Below, one piece after another: positions 1 to 8,290 of a stretch of 64,000 nucleotides of DNA. The position numbers were made by a program, and so were the translations under genes. How positions within the stretch are numbered: the first letter of the stretch is position 1; every line of letters begins with the position of its first letter. Where the stretch lies: assembly GCA_965242665.1 (NCBI GenBank), contig OZ251484.1, forward strand, positions 806,001-870,000, in the 5' to 3' direction. The DNA comes from VXLM01 sp965242665 (GTDB lineage Bacteria > Chloroflexota > Dehalococcoidia > Lucifugimonadales > VXLM01). Under the pieces are notes generated by a model, which was not told the origin of the DNA, did no database searches, and saw only the letters and a program-made list of their open reading frames with translations.

Positions 1-349
1 TTGGCTTGCCGCGCACGGTCTTCTGTCCCCATGCGCCGTACGCGTCGACGACCGACCGGTCTACGTCCGCAAGCAGCGGGAAGTTCAGGGCGAACTTGTC
101 GATGAACCGCTTGTGCGAGTCGAGGTCGTCCGCGCTCACGCCAAGCACGACGAGATTCTCTTCGTCGATGTCGTCCATGCTGTCGCGGAACCCGCAAGCC
201 TCCTTGGTACACCCGGGCGTGTCGTCTTTGGGGTAGAAATAGAGCGCGACCTTCTTGCCGCGCAGCGATTCCAGCTCGATGTCCTCACCAGTAGAAGACG
301 GCAGGGAGAACGTCGGAGCCTTGTCACCAGCTTCGAGATGCACAGTCAT
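1..349 (-). CDS. bcp: Thioredoxin-dependent thiol peroxidase Bcp (PrxQ), 3' end outside window
   Basis: The protein starts MTVHLEAGDKAPTFSLP and carries the peroxiredoxin motif DTPGCTKEAC, with the peroxidatic Cys at residue 47 and a resolving Cys five residues later, the spacing typical of BCP/PrxQ enzymes. These reduce hydroperoxides in the cytoplasm using thioredoxin. The gene runs leftwards and is cut by the window edge after about 116 codons of an expected 150-160. The start is the ATG at 349; an AAGGAGG-type ribosome site lies just upstream. The assignment is firm; only the C-terminus is unseen. Confidence 0.93.
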   Translation of the reverse strand, partial: MTVHLEAGDKAPTFSLPSSTGEDIELESLRGKKVALYFYPKDDTPGCTKEACGFRDSMDDIDEENLVVLGVSADDLDSHKRFIDKFALNFPLLADVDRSVVDAYGAWGQKTVRGKP

Positions 350-635
350 TGATCGAACCTCCTTGGGGTATCATCAGGGAATAGCGCCGAACTCCGGCAA
401 TCCGAGCAAGAGATCTCCGCAATGCCTGTCATCACCGCGAAAGCGCAAGGCCGGAAGCGGTGAGTTCAAGCGTTGCCAGCGCTGTCCCGCTCCTACGATA
501 TTATCTCGTCTGCGGAAGGATTGCAAAATGGGATTATATTCTTGTGTACACTTCCACACTGACTACCATATAGAGTGGGTGCTCCATACAATACAACGAG
601 AGGGCGTTGTTGAATTTGGTTGGAGACGAAGAGGT

Positions 636-1400
636 TCATGCGACAAGTTCCTCGTACACTTTATCACGCCCCGACCACAAGACTGGATTTACATCGTAGT
701 TTCGCAAAGCGTCAAGAACGTTCTTCGAAACCCTCGCGTGCTGGTCGTTTAGAATTGCGTAGGCTCGAGATTCAGAAGGTCGAACGTCTTTCGTATCTAT
801 CCAAGCAAACGCCATCGACTGTGCGCTGTAGCGTTCGGGTCGGTTGATCTGGCGGAGTATTCGCTCCGGCTGCGCCAGTGACTTTGGAATGACGAAGTGA
901 AATAGATGATCATACCCGCTCGCGCCAGTGAACTTCGCGTCTGGTGTGTATCTAATCTTTGATGCGTCGAGCCAAGCGACGACGTCTTCTAGAAAGAGGT
1001 TTGCGACCGTGGGTTGCGCCAGGTAGAAGAGGTCATTGACGGCGAGCATGGCTTGGAGGAGGTTGTGCTTCCGAAGCGCGAAGCTGTTCATTGACGCATG
1101 GACTTGGATTTCGCTTCCTACTCGCCGTACCCCGAAACCGTTGAGGGTCATCGTAAGAAGCGACCGCCGTTTTCCGTCTCCTATCTTGCAGCCCGACTGA
1201 TCGAGATCGTCAAGCACGTGCCCGCCGTCTGTCAGCACGTATCCACCATCACTCCGTCTGGCATATATTTGGAGGCGGTCGTTATGGCGGTCTAGGTATG
1301 GAGTAGTGATCTCCACCCAGTCATCCACTTGACGGATCGTCGTCTTATCACGCAACCATCCCCAATACTGATCCAGTAGAGTCTGTATCTCTTCTGTCAT
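636..1400 (-). CDS. DUF1828/DUF1829 domain protein
   Basis: A 254-residue protein. The N-terminal half (about residues 25-115: a WVEITTPYLDRHND stretch followed by GGYVLTDGGHVLDDL) matches my memory of DUF1828, and the C-terminal half resembles DUF1829. These domains are usual in small accessory proteins of prophages and genomic islands; their biochemical role is unknown. The start ATG overlaps the stop of the upstream gene as ATGA, so the two are translationally coupled. No catalytic motif is visible. About 290 bp between this gene and bcp show no gene. Confidence 0.8.
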   Translation of the reverse strand: MTEEIQTLLDQYWGWLRDKTTIRQVDDWVEITTPYLDRHNDRLQIYARRSDGGYVLTDGGHVLDDLDQSGCKIGDGKRRSLLTMTLNGFGVRRVGSEIQVHASMNSFALRKHNLLQAMLAVNDLFYLAQPTVANLFLEDVVAWLDASKIRYTPDAKFTGASGYDHLFHFVIPKSLAQPERILRQINRPERYSAQSMAFAWIDTKDVRPSESRAYAILNDQHARVSKNVLDALRNYDVNPVLWSGRDKVYEELVA

Positions 1401-1846
1401 AGGGACATCTCTAGTCTCACATTTGGAGGTTTCACGATGTTACAGAGACGCATGAAGTCAAGGAAAGTCCTCCACTGGTCGCCCAAGTCTAGGAACTCGT
1501 CGTCCGGTGGAAGAAAAGCCCACTTGTCTCCGTATCCCTCCCGATAAAAGTGAATGTGTGTAGACTCGACTTCCACATCGTCCGGATTGACATGCGGCGC
1601 TCCACCGAAGCAAAGCCGCACGAGAGGTACTACGCGGCGACCGCGGTTCTGATAGGACCCCTTTGTGAGATCTATCCGACCCCTATACATGTCGAGAACG
1701 AATTCTTCATTATCCTCAATAGACTTCAATGGAATGGCGATCCCTCCACCACGCCCAGGATAGACCCAAGTCTTTTCGTCCACTCGACTCTTCTTGAGTG
1801 CTATCAGGGAATTCGCTTCTGCCTGCGTTAGACCGTCTGCCGTCAT
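1397..1846 (-). CDS. DUF6978-like protein, partner of the DUF1828 gene
   Basis: A 149-residue protein beginning MTADGLTQAEANSLIALKK, with an aromatic-rich middle (IHFYREGYGDKWAFLPP) and a C-terminal segment LGDQWRTFLDFMRLCNI. The pattern fits the family I know as DUF6978, an accessory-genome protein of unknown function; the family name is from memory. A GGGGGAG ribosome site precedes the ATG. It overlaps the next gene by 4 nt, so both form a two-gene cassette. A toxin-antitoxin-like or defence role is possible, but nothing in the sequence proves it. Confidence 0.72.
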   Translation of the reverse strand: MTADGLTQAEANSLIALKKSRVDEKTWVYPGRGGGIAIPLKSIEDNEEFVLDMYRGRIDLTKGSYQNRGRRVVPLVRLCFGGAPHVNPDDVEVESTHIHFYREGYGDKWAFLPPDDEFLDLGDQWRTFLDFMRLCNIVKPPNVRLEMSL

Positions 1847-2012
1847 TCGGATTGTCTCCCCCTGTGGTCTACTTCCCGCTAAATCTTCCGCCCTCAGTGT
1901 ATCACATAACCTTCCCGCGAGCCGTAGATCTCCTTATTGAACCTCTATCGCAAGCCCTATATGGATCAAAAAAAGTAAACGGAACACACTTAATCTATAC
2001 TATTTCCTAGTA

Positions 2013-4013
2013 CTAGGACTCGTCAGGGGGAGGAACGAGGGTCTTCTTGGTGGGGTTGAGGTCCCACTGCCATTCTACGCCTTCGTTCTTTGGGGTCTTT
2101 GCGACGGCCTTGTTCTGGAGAACGTGAGTCACGTAGTCGAGCAAGTCTTCTGCACAGACCGCGCAGTATCCATACTTTTCTATCAGGCGTTTGACGATCG
2201 AGACACGCCTCTGAGACCATTCGGCGCGTTGGCGCGCGAATCGAGGGCGTGTGAGCGCGCTTTGCACTTCTCGGGGCGATGGGAATAGGCGAGATTCGAT
2301 AGCTGCCTTCAATCTTGGCTCGGTCGTATACTCAAACTTCCGCTGGCGCTGGGCGAGCAGGGAGGCCAGATGGTCGATTTCCCGTCGGAACGCGTCCCTG
2401 TCCCGTTCACGGATGTTGATCGGACGCTCGAGCTCCCGCATGTCCTGCTCGTTGAATCCCGTCTCGCCTTCGCCGTCGGGTTGGGCGCCCAAGCAGTACG
2501 CGCGCACGCTCTTGAGGTAGCTGTCCAACAGGATGGCGGCGGTGTCGTCGAACGAATCTTCGAACGCGCGCTGGATCTCTGCGAGCGCCAAGGCGTTGTA
2601 TTCTTCGATGGTGTCGGTCACCAGGGTAATGAAGGCCGTCCGAGTGGCCTGGTCGAGGCTGATGTTCTCGCTCATGCCCTTCCAAAGGCTGTCTAGGGCC
2701 GCGAGAGGGGTCAGGCATTCTATGCCGGGCGCGCTGCCTATCGATCCGATGCGGTTCATGACGTATCGAGGAGATATTCCTCCCATTCCTTCGCTCGTGT
2801 GGCGCCGCTTCATTTCGATCACGTCCTGGCGCGTGTAGGCCCCGACCATGCGCCCATCGTAGAGGCGCATCTTGTCCAGTAGGGTCATGCCCTGACGGGT
2901 GGGCTGTTCCAAGCGGGACAATACTGCGAACACGCTGGCGACGTGGAGGGTCAGGGGGGCGATGCAGACGCCGGCGAGCGCGCCGCCGCTGACGACCTTG
3001 TCGTATATCTTGACTTCCTCGCTGACGCGCAGGTTGTAGGGAACCTGAACGGCGATGATGCGGTCCTTGAGCGCCTCGGAACGTTCGTCCATGGCGAATG
3101 TATTGAAATCGCCCTCGTTGGAGTGGCCGATGATGACCTGTTCGGCGTAGATGGAGCCGAATTTCTCCATCTTGATTATCTGTTCTTGCGCCAACCCCAA
3201 CAGGGTAGTGAGGAGATGCTTGTCTGCCTTGAACATTTCGACGAACTCAATCATTCCGCGGTTCGCTACGTTGAATTCGCCGTCCATGCGAAACGCCTGT
3301 CCGGCGACCTCAGTCCGATCGCCGTGGAGCCGATCCGTGTCCACGCTTCCGACGAGGAGCGAGGAGTCGACGTTTGGGTTCGTCGCCACATAGTATCCAA
3401 CGCCAACCGCCTCGTACTCGGAGAAGACGACTCGCTCGACCGGCATACCGCCTGCGTTGCCGTGGTACTGCGTCTTGAGCAGGTAACGGTTGCGAGGGTT
3501 CAACTCCCCCTCGATCTCAATGCCGTATTGTTCTTCCAAGGCTGGGCGAAGCGAATGGGGTATCAAGTGCAGTGGGTCTTCCTGCATCGGGCATCCTGCG
3601 ATAGCGTAGACCGCCCCTTCATCGGTTCGGGTGTAGTCTTCGAGGGCTCGCTTGATGAGCGCCACGATGGTGGACTTTCCGCTTGCTGGAGGGCCGAGCA
3701 GCAGCAGGATGCGCTTTCTGGTCTCTGTGCCGCGGGCGGCTGCTTCGAAGTATTCGACGATGCGCTCGATGACTTCATCCAGTCCAAAGATGTCGTCTTC
3801 GAAGAGCCGATAGATCGGTTCTCCAGTGGGTGAATCGTCGGCTCCCTTGGCGAGGATCGCGTCCCGTACGCGAGCGTGGGAGAGCTTGGCAAGAGAGGGG
3901 TTCTCTACGACCATGGCGAGATAGTCCGCGAACGTCCCGCTCCACTCGTAGAGCGACGCCTCTCGATTGGTCGCCGAGAGGATATCCTCGATCGACAGCG
4001 TGTTGTCGTCCAT
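2013..4013 (-). CDS. prkA: PrkA-family serine protein kinase (AAA+ fold)
   Basis: From the chosen start (MDDNTLSIEDIL) this is a 666-residue PrkA protein: an N-terminal AAA-like domain with Walker A GPPASGKST at residues 107-115, then the kinase-like C-terminal domain. PrkA proteins take part in stress and stationary-phase signalling, and some show ATP-dependent protease activity. An upstream ATG at 4094 is open in frame, but its 27-residue leader is Arg/Gly-rich and overlaps the neighbouring gene; the ATG at 4013 has AAGGATAGGTGG directly upstream. The usual partners YeaH/YhbH and SpoVR are absent here, so it seems to be a lone gene. Confidence 0.92.
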   Translation of the reverse strand: MDDNTLSIEDILSATNREASLYEWSGTFADYLAMVVENPSLAKLSHARVRDAILAKGADDSPTGEPIYRLFEDDIFGLDEVIERIVEYFEAAARGTETRKRILLLLGPPASGKSTIVALIKRALEDYTRTDEGAVYAIAGCPMQEDPLHLIPHSLRPALEEQYGIEIEGELNPRNRYLLKTQYHGNAGGMPVERVVFSEYEAVGVGYYVATNPNVDSSLLVGSVDTDRLHGDRTEVAGQAFRMDGEFNVANRGMIEFVEMFKADKHLLTTLLGLAQEQIIKMEKFGSIYAEQVIIGHSNEGDFNTFAMDERSEALKDRIIAVQVPYNLRVSEEVKIYDKVVSGGALAGVCIAPLTLHVASVFAVLSRLEQPTRQGMTLLDKMRLYDGRMVGAYTRQDVIEMKRRHTSEGMGGISPRYVMNRIGSIGSAPGIECLTPLAALDSLWKGMSENISLDQATRTAFITLVTDTIEEYNALALAEIQRAFEDSFDDTAAILLDSYLKSVRAYCLGAQPDGEGETGFNEQDMRELERPINIRERDRDAFRREIDHLASLLAQRQRKFEYTTEPRLKAAIESRLFPSPREVQSALTRPRFARQRAEWSQRRVSIVKRLIEKYGYCAVCAEDLLDYVTHVLQNKAVAKTPKNEGVEWQWDLNPTKKTLVPPPDES

Positions 4014-4086
4014 GCCACCTATCCTTCGATTTCTGGCGGCGGCCGGCCGCTGCCGGTTGCCGCCGCCATAGAAAGCGCCGTGCAGT

Positions 4087-4647
4087 CTAGGCAATCGCGC
4101 GCGTGAGGACTCCTAGTCCGATCACTCCGACGGTTGCGCCGCCAAGCAACAGGAACCACCCGGCGACTGCACGCATGACCGTGAAGGTGAACCCGAGCGC
4201 GAAGAACATCATCGCAGACATGATCGACAGCAGGAGCGACGCAGTGGAGAGGCCGATCCAAACGCCCTCACCGTACCGCGGCTCCATCGTCCCGGCGTAG
4301 TAGAGGAAGATGACGGCCGTCGCTACAGTCAGAGACCCGCAGTAGAAGGCGATAGGGCGCTCCTCGAAGTCCCATAGCGCCTGCGCGGCTACTCCGATGC
4401 AGTATAGGGCCCAGGCGGCGACCAACACCTTTGTCGCGGTAAGTTCCGCGAGGTTGTCGGCCATCGAAATCGCACGATCGCCGCTGCCAGTGAGCAGCAT
4501 TGGATCTAGGAAGATCGCTGCGAGCGACAGTATTCCCAGACCGCCTACGTACACCCCCATGGTGCGGCCGTCCGAGTACAGTCCCAGTATGTGCCATGAC
4601 TGAGCTAGGAGCGCCGCTCCAATCAAGATCAAGAAGACCGCTTCCAT
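4087..4647 (-). CDS. Six-helix integral membrane protein, family uncertain
   Basis: A 186-residue very hydrophobic protein with about six membrane segments (first MEAVFLILIGAALLAQSWHI, last GWFLLLGGATVGVIGLGVL). Size, helix number and the WALYCIGVAAQALW region faintly resemble AmiS/UreI-type small-amide channels, but I see no diagnostic residues, so this is only a suggestion. AGGGAGGAG stands six bases before the chosen ATG at 4647; a 15-residue longer form is open but lacks a ribosome site. It lies 73 bp upstream of prkA in the same direction. Confidence 0.7.
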   Translation of the reverse strand: MEAVFLILIGAALLAQSWHILGLYSDGRTMGVYVGGLGILSLAAIFLDPMLLTGSGDRAISMADNLAELTATKVLVAAWALYCIGVAAQALWDFEERPIAFYCGSLTVATAVIFLYYAGTMEPRYGEGVWIGLSTASLLLSIMSAMMFFALGFTFTVMRAVAGWFLLLGGATVGVIGLGVLTRAIA

Positions 4648-4819
4648 ACTCTCCTCCCTCTGTGAAAAGTACTGAATCTTCGACTCCGGCAAGACTACGC
4701 AATCTTACTTTCTCACAACGCTGGCTCGAGTGTCTAGAAGCGCTAGGGTCATTAATTCTTGAGTTTTCGGGGCTTGGGAGAGAGGGTCACCCAGTTCGGA
4801 TGCGTCCCTTCAGTCGATG

Positions 4820-5557
4820 TCAGTCGATGTGCAGCTTCTCTCCTACGAGGATCGCTATCGAGCCGAGGGCGAGAGTCCGATATCGAACGTTCACCAGACC
4901 GGCATCTTCCATGTGCATCGCCAACTCCTTCGCAGTGAGAAACTCTTGCACGGACTCCGGCAAGTAGGTGTATGCTTCCCGTTCTCCTGCAAAGAGCAGG
5001 CCCATCAGCGGCGTGACGCGGCGGAAGTAGAAGGGAAAGAGCTTGGCAATTGGGTTCGCGCCTGCTTGGCGAACGATCTCCAAGACGACTACTCGACCGC
5101 CCGGCTTCACCACGCGCCGCAGTTCTCTCAGCGCCAATGGGAGATCGACGAAGTTCCGCACGCCAAAGCCGACCACGGCGCTCACGAATTGGTCGTCGGG
5201 AAAAGGGAGCGCGTGGGCGTCTCCTGCGACGAACGACACGCGGTCATGGAGCGACCGGCTTCTCGCCTTCTCGATTGCCAGGGGGAGCATGGCGGGAGTG
5301 AAGTCGACCCCTACTACGCCGGTAATCTCCGGCTTGCGTATCAGGTCGAGGGCGAAATCCCCCGTGCCTGTGGCAACGTCCAAGGCGTCCCCGGATAGGT
5401 CTCCCACGGACATGTCTGCCGCCTGCCGCCGCCATGAGTAGTGCATTCCGCAGGACATGATCGTGTTCAAGCGGTCGTAGCGCCGGGATATCCGGGCGAA
5501 CATCCTAGCGACATACCGCGCGCGTTCGGAGCCGCTCAATCGCGCCAGGACTGCCAC
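4820..5557 (-). CDS. menG: Demethylmenaquinone methyltransferase (UbiE/MenG)
   Basis: A class I SAM-dependent methyltransferase: motif I ALDVATGTGDFAL, then VVGVDFTPAML and the UbiE-type sequence VVGFGVRNF, followed by LRELRRVVKPGGRVVVLE. It methylates demethylmenaquinone to menaquinone, which would supply quinone to the Act complex encoded later. The N-terminus (ARMFARISRRYDRLN) is the family's usual opening. It starts with GTG inside the last 22 bp of nnr, so the two genes overlap and are probably co-transcribed. Length 245 aa is normal. Confidence 0.93.
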   Translation of the reverse strand: MAVLARLSGSERARYVARMFARISRRYDRLNTIMSCGMHYSWRRQAADMSVGDLSGDALDVATGTGDFALDLIRKPEITGVVGVDFTPAMLPLAIEKARSRSLHDRVSFVAGDAHALPFPDDQFVSAVVGFGVRNFVDLPLALRELRRVVKPGGRVVVLEIVRQAGANPIAKLFPFYFRRVTPLMGLLFAGEREAYTYLPESVQEFLTAKELAMHMEDAGLVNVRYRTLALGSIAILVGEKLHID

Positions 5558-7143
5558 CTCCGGGATGGGGAATTCCGGTGGGCGTTCGATCGTTTCAACG
5601 CGCGGATTGCTTGGGGGAGCTCGGGCAACAGGTCGCCGGCGAGCATCCCTGCATCTCCGAGCGTGGAAGCGGCTTGGAGCCCGGCCATGCCGTGGAGATA
5701 GACCCCGAGGGCAGCGGCAGTCTCAGGGGCCGCCCCCTGCGCCAACAATCCGGTGATCGCCCCGGCGAGGACGTCCCCCGTCCCTGCGGTGGCCATTGCA
5801 GGCTCTGCGAACGGACTTAGCATCGATCGTCCATCCGGATACGCCGTGACGGTAAACGCGCCCTTGAGCACGACGATCTTTCGCCACTTGGCCGACCATT
5901 CGACTGCGAGTTCTTCCCGGCGTTCTTGGATAGCCGCCGTCGACCTGCCGGTCAAGCGCGCCATCTCTCCTGGATGCGGGGTGAGTATGGAAGTCGGAGG
6001 GATGCGGTCTTGCCACGACGCGGTCGAAGACGCGAGAATGTTCAGTCCGTCGGCATCGATGACCAGGGGCGGAAGGCGGCCGCTCTCGGATAGTAGGCGC
6101 TCAATCATCTCACGGGTAGAGGGCGCCTGTCCCATGCCGGGCCCGATCAGGAGCGCCTGATACGCAGGAGCTTCCTCTGCGATGTCATCTGCGGCGTCTG
6201 CATGCAGGGCTCCGTCGTCTGTCTCGGGCATGGGCAGATAGGTCGCTTCCATGGTTCTTGCGGCTATGGACATCTGCAGGCTTTGGGGAACGGCGAGGGT
6301 GACGAGTCCTGCGCCGACCCGTCCCGCGGCTGTGGCGGCGAGATACGGAGCGCCGACGTAGTTCCTCGATCCGCCGACGATGAGCGCCTTTCCGAAGGCG
6401 CCCTTGTGCGCGTCCATTGCGCGCGGGGGCAGCGCGGCGCGGCCCCAGTCGTCCATCATCAGCTCGAGGGCGGCCCCTGCGTCCAAACCCGGAGGGATGC
6501 CGATGTCGAGCGTCTCGACTCTGCCGGTGTACTCCGCTCCCGGAAATCGAAACAACCCAACCTTCGGATAGCCTAGCGTCAGCGTGGCGTCGGAGGGAAC
6601 TGTCTTGGGGTCGACGGATCCGGTATTCGCGTCGAGTCCGGTCGGAAGGTCGACTGCTGCGATCCGCAGGGACTCGTTCTCTGCTCTGGCGTCCATGAGG
6701 AGGTCGAGGGCGTCTCCCATTGGCCCGGCGATTGGTCGAGACCGTCCGGTGCCCAGGATGGCGTCGAGGGCGATGTGTGCAAGATGCAAGGCTTCCCGCA
6801 GGCGTCCGGGCGCGTCCGCATCCGTCAAGCGGATGACCGTCGCTCCGCGTTCGCGCAGGGAGGCGGCAGCGCGCCGATGGGATGGGTCGTCGCTGCATAG
6901 GCAGACGGTGACGCGGCCTCCCCATGCGTCGAGATGCCGGGCGGTTACCATCCCATCTCCCCCGTTGTTGCCCGGCCCAACCAGAACCATGATTCCCATG
7001 CCGACGAGGTTTCGTTCGCGGGCGCGCACCCACTCTGCAACCGCGAGGCCTGCGTTCTCCATGAGAGCGCCCTTGGAGACCCCGGCCATCTCCGCGCGGT
7101 CTTCGATCTCGCGCATCTGCTCCGCCGTAACGATCTTCACCAC
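5536..7143 (-). CDS. nnr: Bifunctional NAD(P)H-hydrate repair enzyme Nnr
   Basis: A 535-residue fusion of NnrE epimerase (about residues 1-215, with LVGPGNNGGDGMVTARHL) and ADP/ATP-dependent NAD(P)HX dehydratase NnrD (about 225-510, with LTPHPGEMARLTG and the nucleotide-binding ATAGTGDVLAGAITGLL). It repairs hydrated, damaged NADH and NADPH. The start is GTG (MVKIVTAEQMREIE) with GGAG eight bases upstream. The fused arrangement is the common bacterial one. It overlaps menG at its 3' end. Confidence 0.94.
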   Translation of the reverse strand: MVKIVTAEQMREIEDRAEMAGVSKGALMENAGLAVAEWVRARERNLVGMGIMVLVGPGNNGGDGMVTARHLDAWGGRVTVCLCSDDPSHRRAAASLRERGATVIRLTDADAPGRLREALHLAHIALDAILGTGRSRPIAGPMGDALDLLMDARAENESLRIAAVDLPTGLDANTGSVDPKTVPSDATLTLGYPKVGLFRFPGAEYTGRVETLDIGIPPGLDAGAALELMMDDWGRAALPPRAMDAHKGAFGKALIVGGSRNYVGAPYLAATAAGRVGAGLVTLAVPQSLQMSIAARTMEATYLPMPETDDGALHADAADDIAEEAPAYQALLIGPGMGQAPSTREMIERLLSESGRLPPLVIDADGLNILASSTASWQDRIPPTSILTPHPGEMARLTGRSTAAIQERREELAVEWSAKWRKIVVLKGAFTVTAYPDGRSMLSPFAEPAMATAGTGDVLAGAITGLLAQGAAPETAAALGVYLHGMAGLQAASTLGDAGMLAGDLLPELPQAIRALKRSNAHRNSPSRRWQSWRD

Positions 7144-7207
7144 AGCTCAAGCTCCGTCGACGTCTCGAAATTCATATCATCGTCTTCTCCTGACAAACGA
7201 TTCGACT

Positions 7208-7909
7208 CTACCATACTACCGCATTCAGAGAATGCGGACCGCGTGACTCTGGGGGTTCGTTCGGCTCATCGCGGGGGGAGTCGTGGGTTCCCGCCTTCGC
7301 GGGAATGACGTGGGAGGGATTGTTGATTGAGGATTGGAGGATGCGGTTTGGTTTGCGGGGGGAGATTCCCGCCTTCGCGGGAATGACGTGGGAGGGTACG
7401 GGAGTGGCGTGGGTAGGTGTGGGAGTGGCGGGCGTAGGTGCGGGTTCGGACTGGTTGACTTGGGTCAGTCTTTGGGCGTTTCTGAGGATGGTTCCTGCGG
7501 CGTGGACGCGGACGGCGGGGTGGTAGCCTGGCTTGAGGCATTCGTGGAGGAGGTCGGCGGCGTCGAGTGAGAGGGCGCTGATTTCGGCTTTGGCGATGGT
7601 GAGGGCGAGTGATCGGCAGTGTTCGTATTCGGCTTTGAATGCGGGGTCTTTTATCCAGTTGTAGAAGGTGGTGCGGTTGATGCCTGCTTTTTCTGCGGCG
7701 GCGGTGATCGTGTGTTCGGTCGGGAGGTGGCGGAGGAATTCTATTTGCTTGAAGGAGAGGGTTGTGGAGTAGTCCTCACGCGCGTGCGCGGGCGGGCACG
7801 AGTTTTCGTTGTGCTTCGTCGGACTCTGTTGGATTGTGTCGATTTCCGTCGACGGCGGGAGGAGGGCGTTGTGGGTTGTGGATTGCAGATTGTGGATTGA
7901 GGATTGCAT
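7208..7909 (-). CDS. Small HTH protein, phBC6A51-type helix-turn-helix, with repeat-encoded tail
   Basis: A 233-residue protein. A helix-turn-helix (LSFKQIEFLRHLP then ITAAAEKAGINRTTFYNWI, about residues 50-90) matches the phBC6A51-like domain found in phage and terminase-small-subunit-like proteins. The N-terminus is Gln/Asn/Ser-rich; the last ~70 residues are Pro-rich and include the peptide SHVIPAKAG twice, encoded by copies of the dispersed palindromic repeat. The start at 7909 has AAGGAG five bases upstream and lies downstream of a good promoter; the longer open frame to 7993 would begin upstream of the promoter. DNA-binding is likely; the target is unknown. Confidence 0.75.
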   Translation of the reverse strand: MQSSIHNLQSTTHNALLPPSTEIDTIQQSPTKHNENSCPPAHAREDYSTTLSFKQIEFLRHLPTEHTITAAAEKAGINRTTFYNWIKDPAFKAEYEHCRSLALTIAKAEISALSLDAADLLHECLKPGYHPAVRVHAAGTILRNAQRLTQVNQSEPAPTPATPTPTHATPVPSHVIPAKAGISPRKPNRILQSSINNPSHVIPAKAGTHDSPRDEPNEPPESRGPHSLNAVVW

Positions 7910-7964
7910 GATGTCTCCTTGTGTTGTGGTTTGGACGGAGTCGTCTGGATTCGTCTTTAGGTTC

Positions 7965-7993
7965 AGAGTAGTACGTGGGTTCTGTTTTGTCAA
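7965..7993 (-). promoter_or_regulatory. Sigma-70-type promoter of the HTH gene
   Basis: On the minus strand: TTGACA (7988-7993), 17-bp spacer, TACTCT (7965-7970), about 56 bp before the start codon at 7909. The same promoter with the same spacing recurs at 61676-61704 and 63562-63590. Confidence 0.7.
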
Positions 7994-8036
7994 ATGCGAT
8001 GCTCCGGGGGTGTCAGTGTGGGACGTGGGCGGGTAG

Positions 8037-8158
8037 ATTCCCGCCTGCGCGGGAATGACGTGGGAGGTTGCGGGAATGACGGGGAGGTTGCGGGAATGGC
8101 GTAGACAGGGGTGGGATATGACGTGGGAGGCCAGATTCCCACCTACGTGGGAATCTGG
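8037..8158. repeat. Dispersed palindromic repeat cluster, including a 28-nt near-perfect palindrome
   Basis: The cluster begins with a full palindrome of the dispersed family (8037-8056), continues with half copies (cgggaatgac units) and ends with a longer inverted repeat at 8131-8158 whose arms are 11 bp (ccagattccca / tgggaatctgg) around a 6-nt centre. The region 7994-8244 holds no gene. Confidence 0.8.
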
Positions 8159-8244
8159 AGGGCTGGGGGCGATGGGCGTTCGTAGGTGATCCGCGCCGGG
8201 TCTGTGTCGATGAATCGAATGGAGCGCCGCCCAGATTTAGGCAC

Positions 8245-8274
8245 TTGACAAGTCAATCGCGACTCTGATATAAA
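8245..8274 (+). promoter_or_regulatory. Predicted sigma-70 promoter upstream of the decamer array
   Basis: TTGACA (8245-8250), 18-bp spacer, TATAAA (8269-8274). Predicted transcription would start near 8281, just before the tandem array at 8291, and read through it into the propeller gene at 9034. Confidence 0.65.
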
Positions 8275-8290
8275 TGCTTGCGAGTGTAGG

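Noticed and set aside
255..752. 165-residue plus-strand frame between bcp and the DUF1828 gene
   Set aside because: Overlaps both genes, has no ribosome site and shows no family features; I treat the interval as non-coding.
2943..3833. 296-residue plus-strand frame inside prkA
   Set aside because: Antisense to a well-supported PrkA gene; a product of high GC content.
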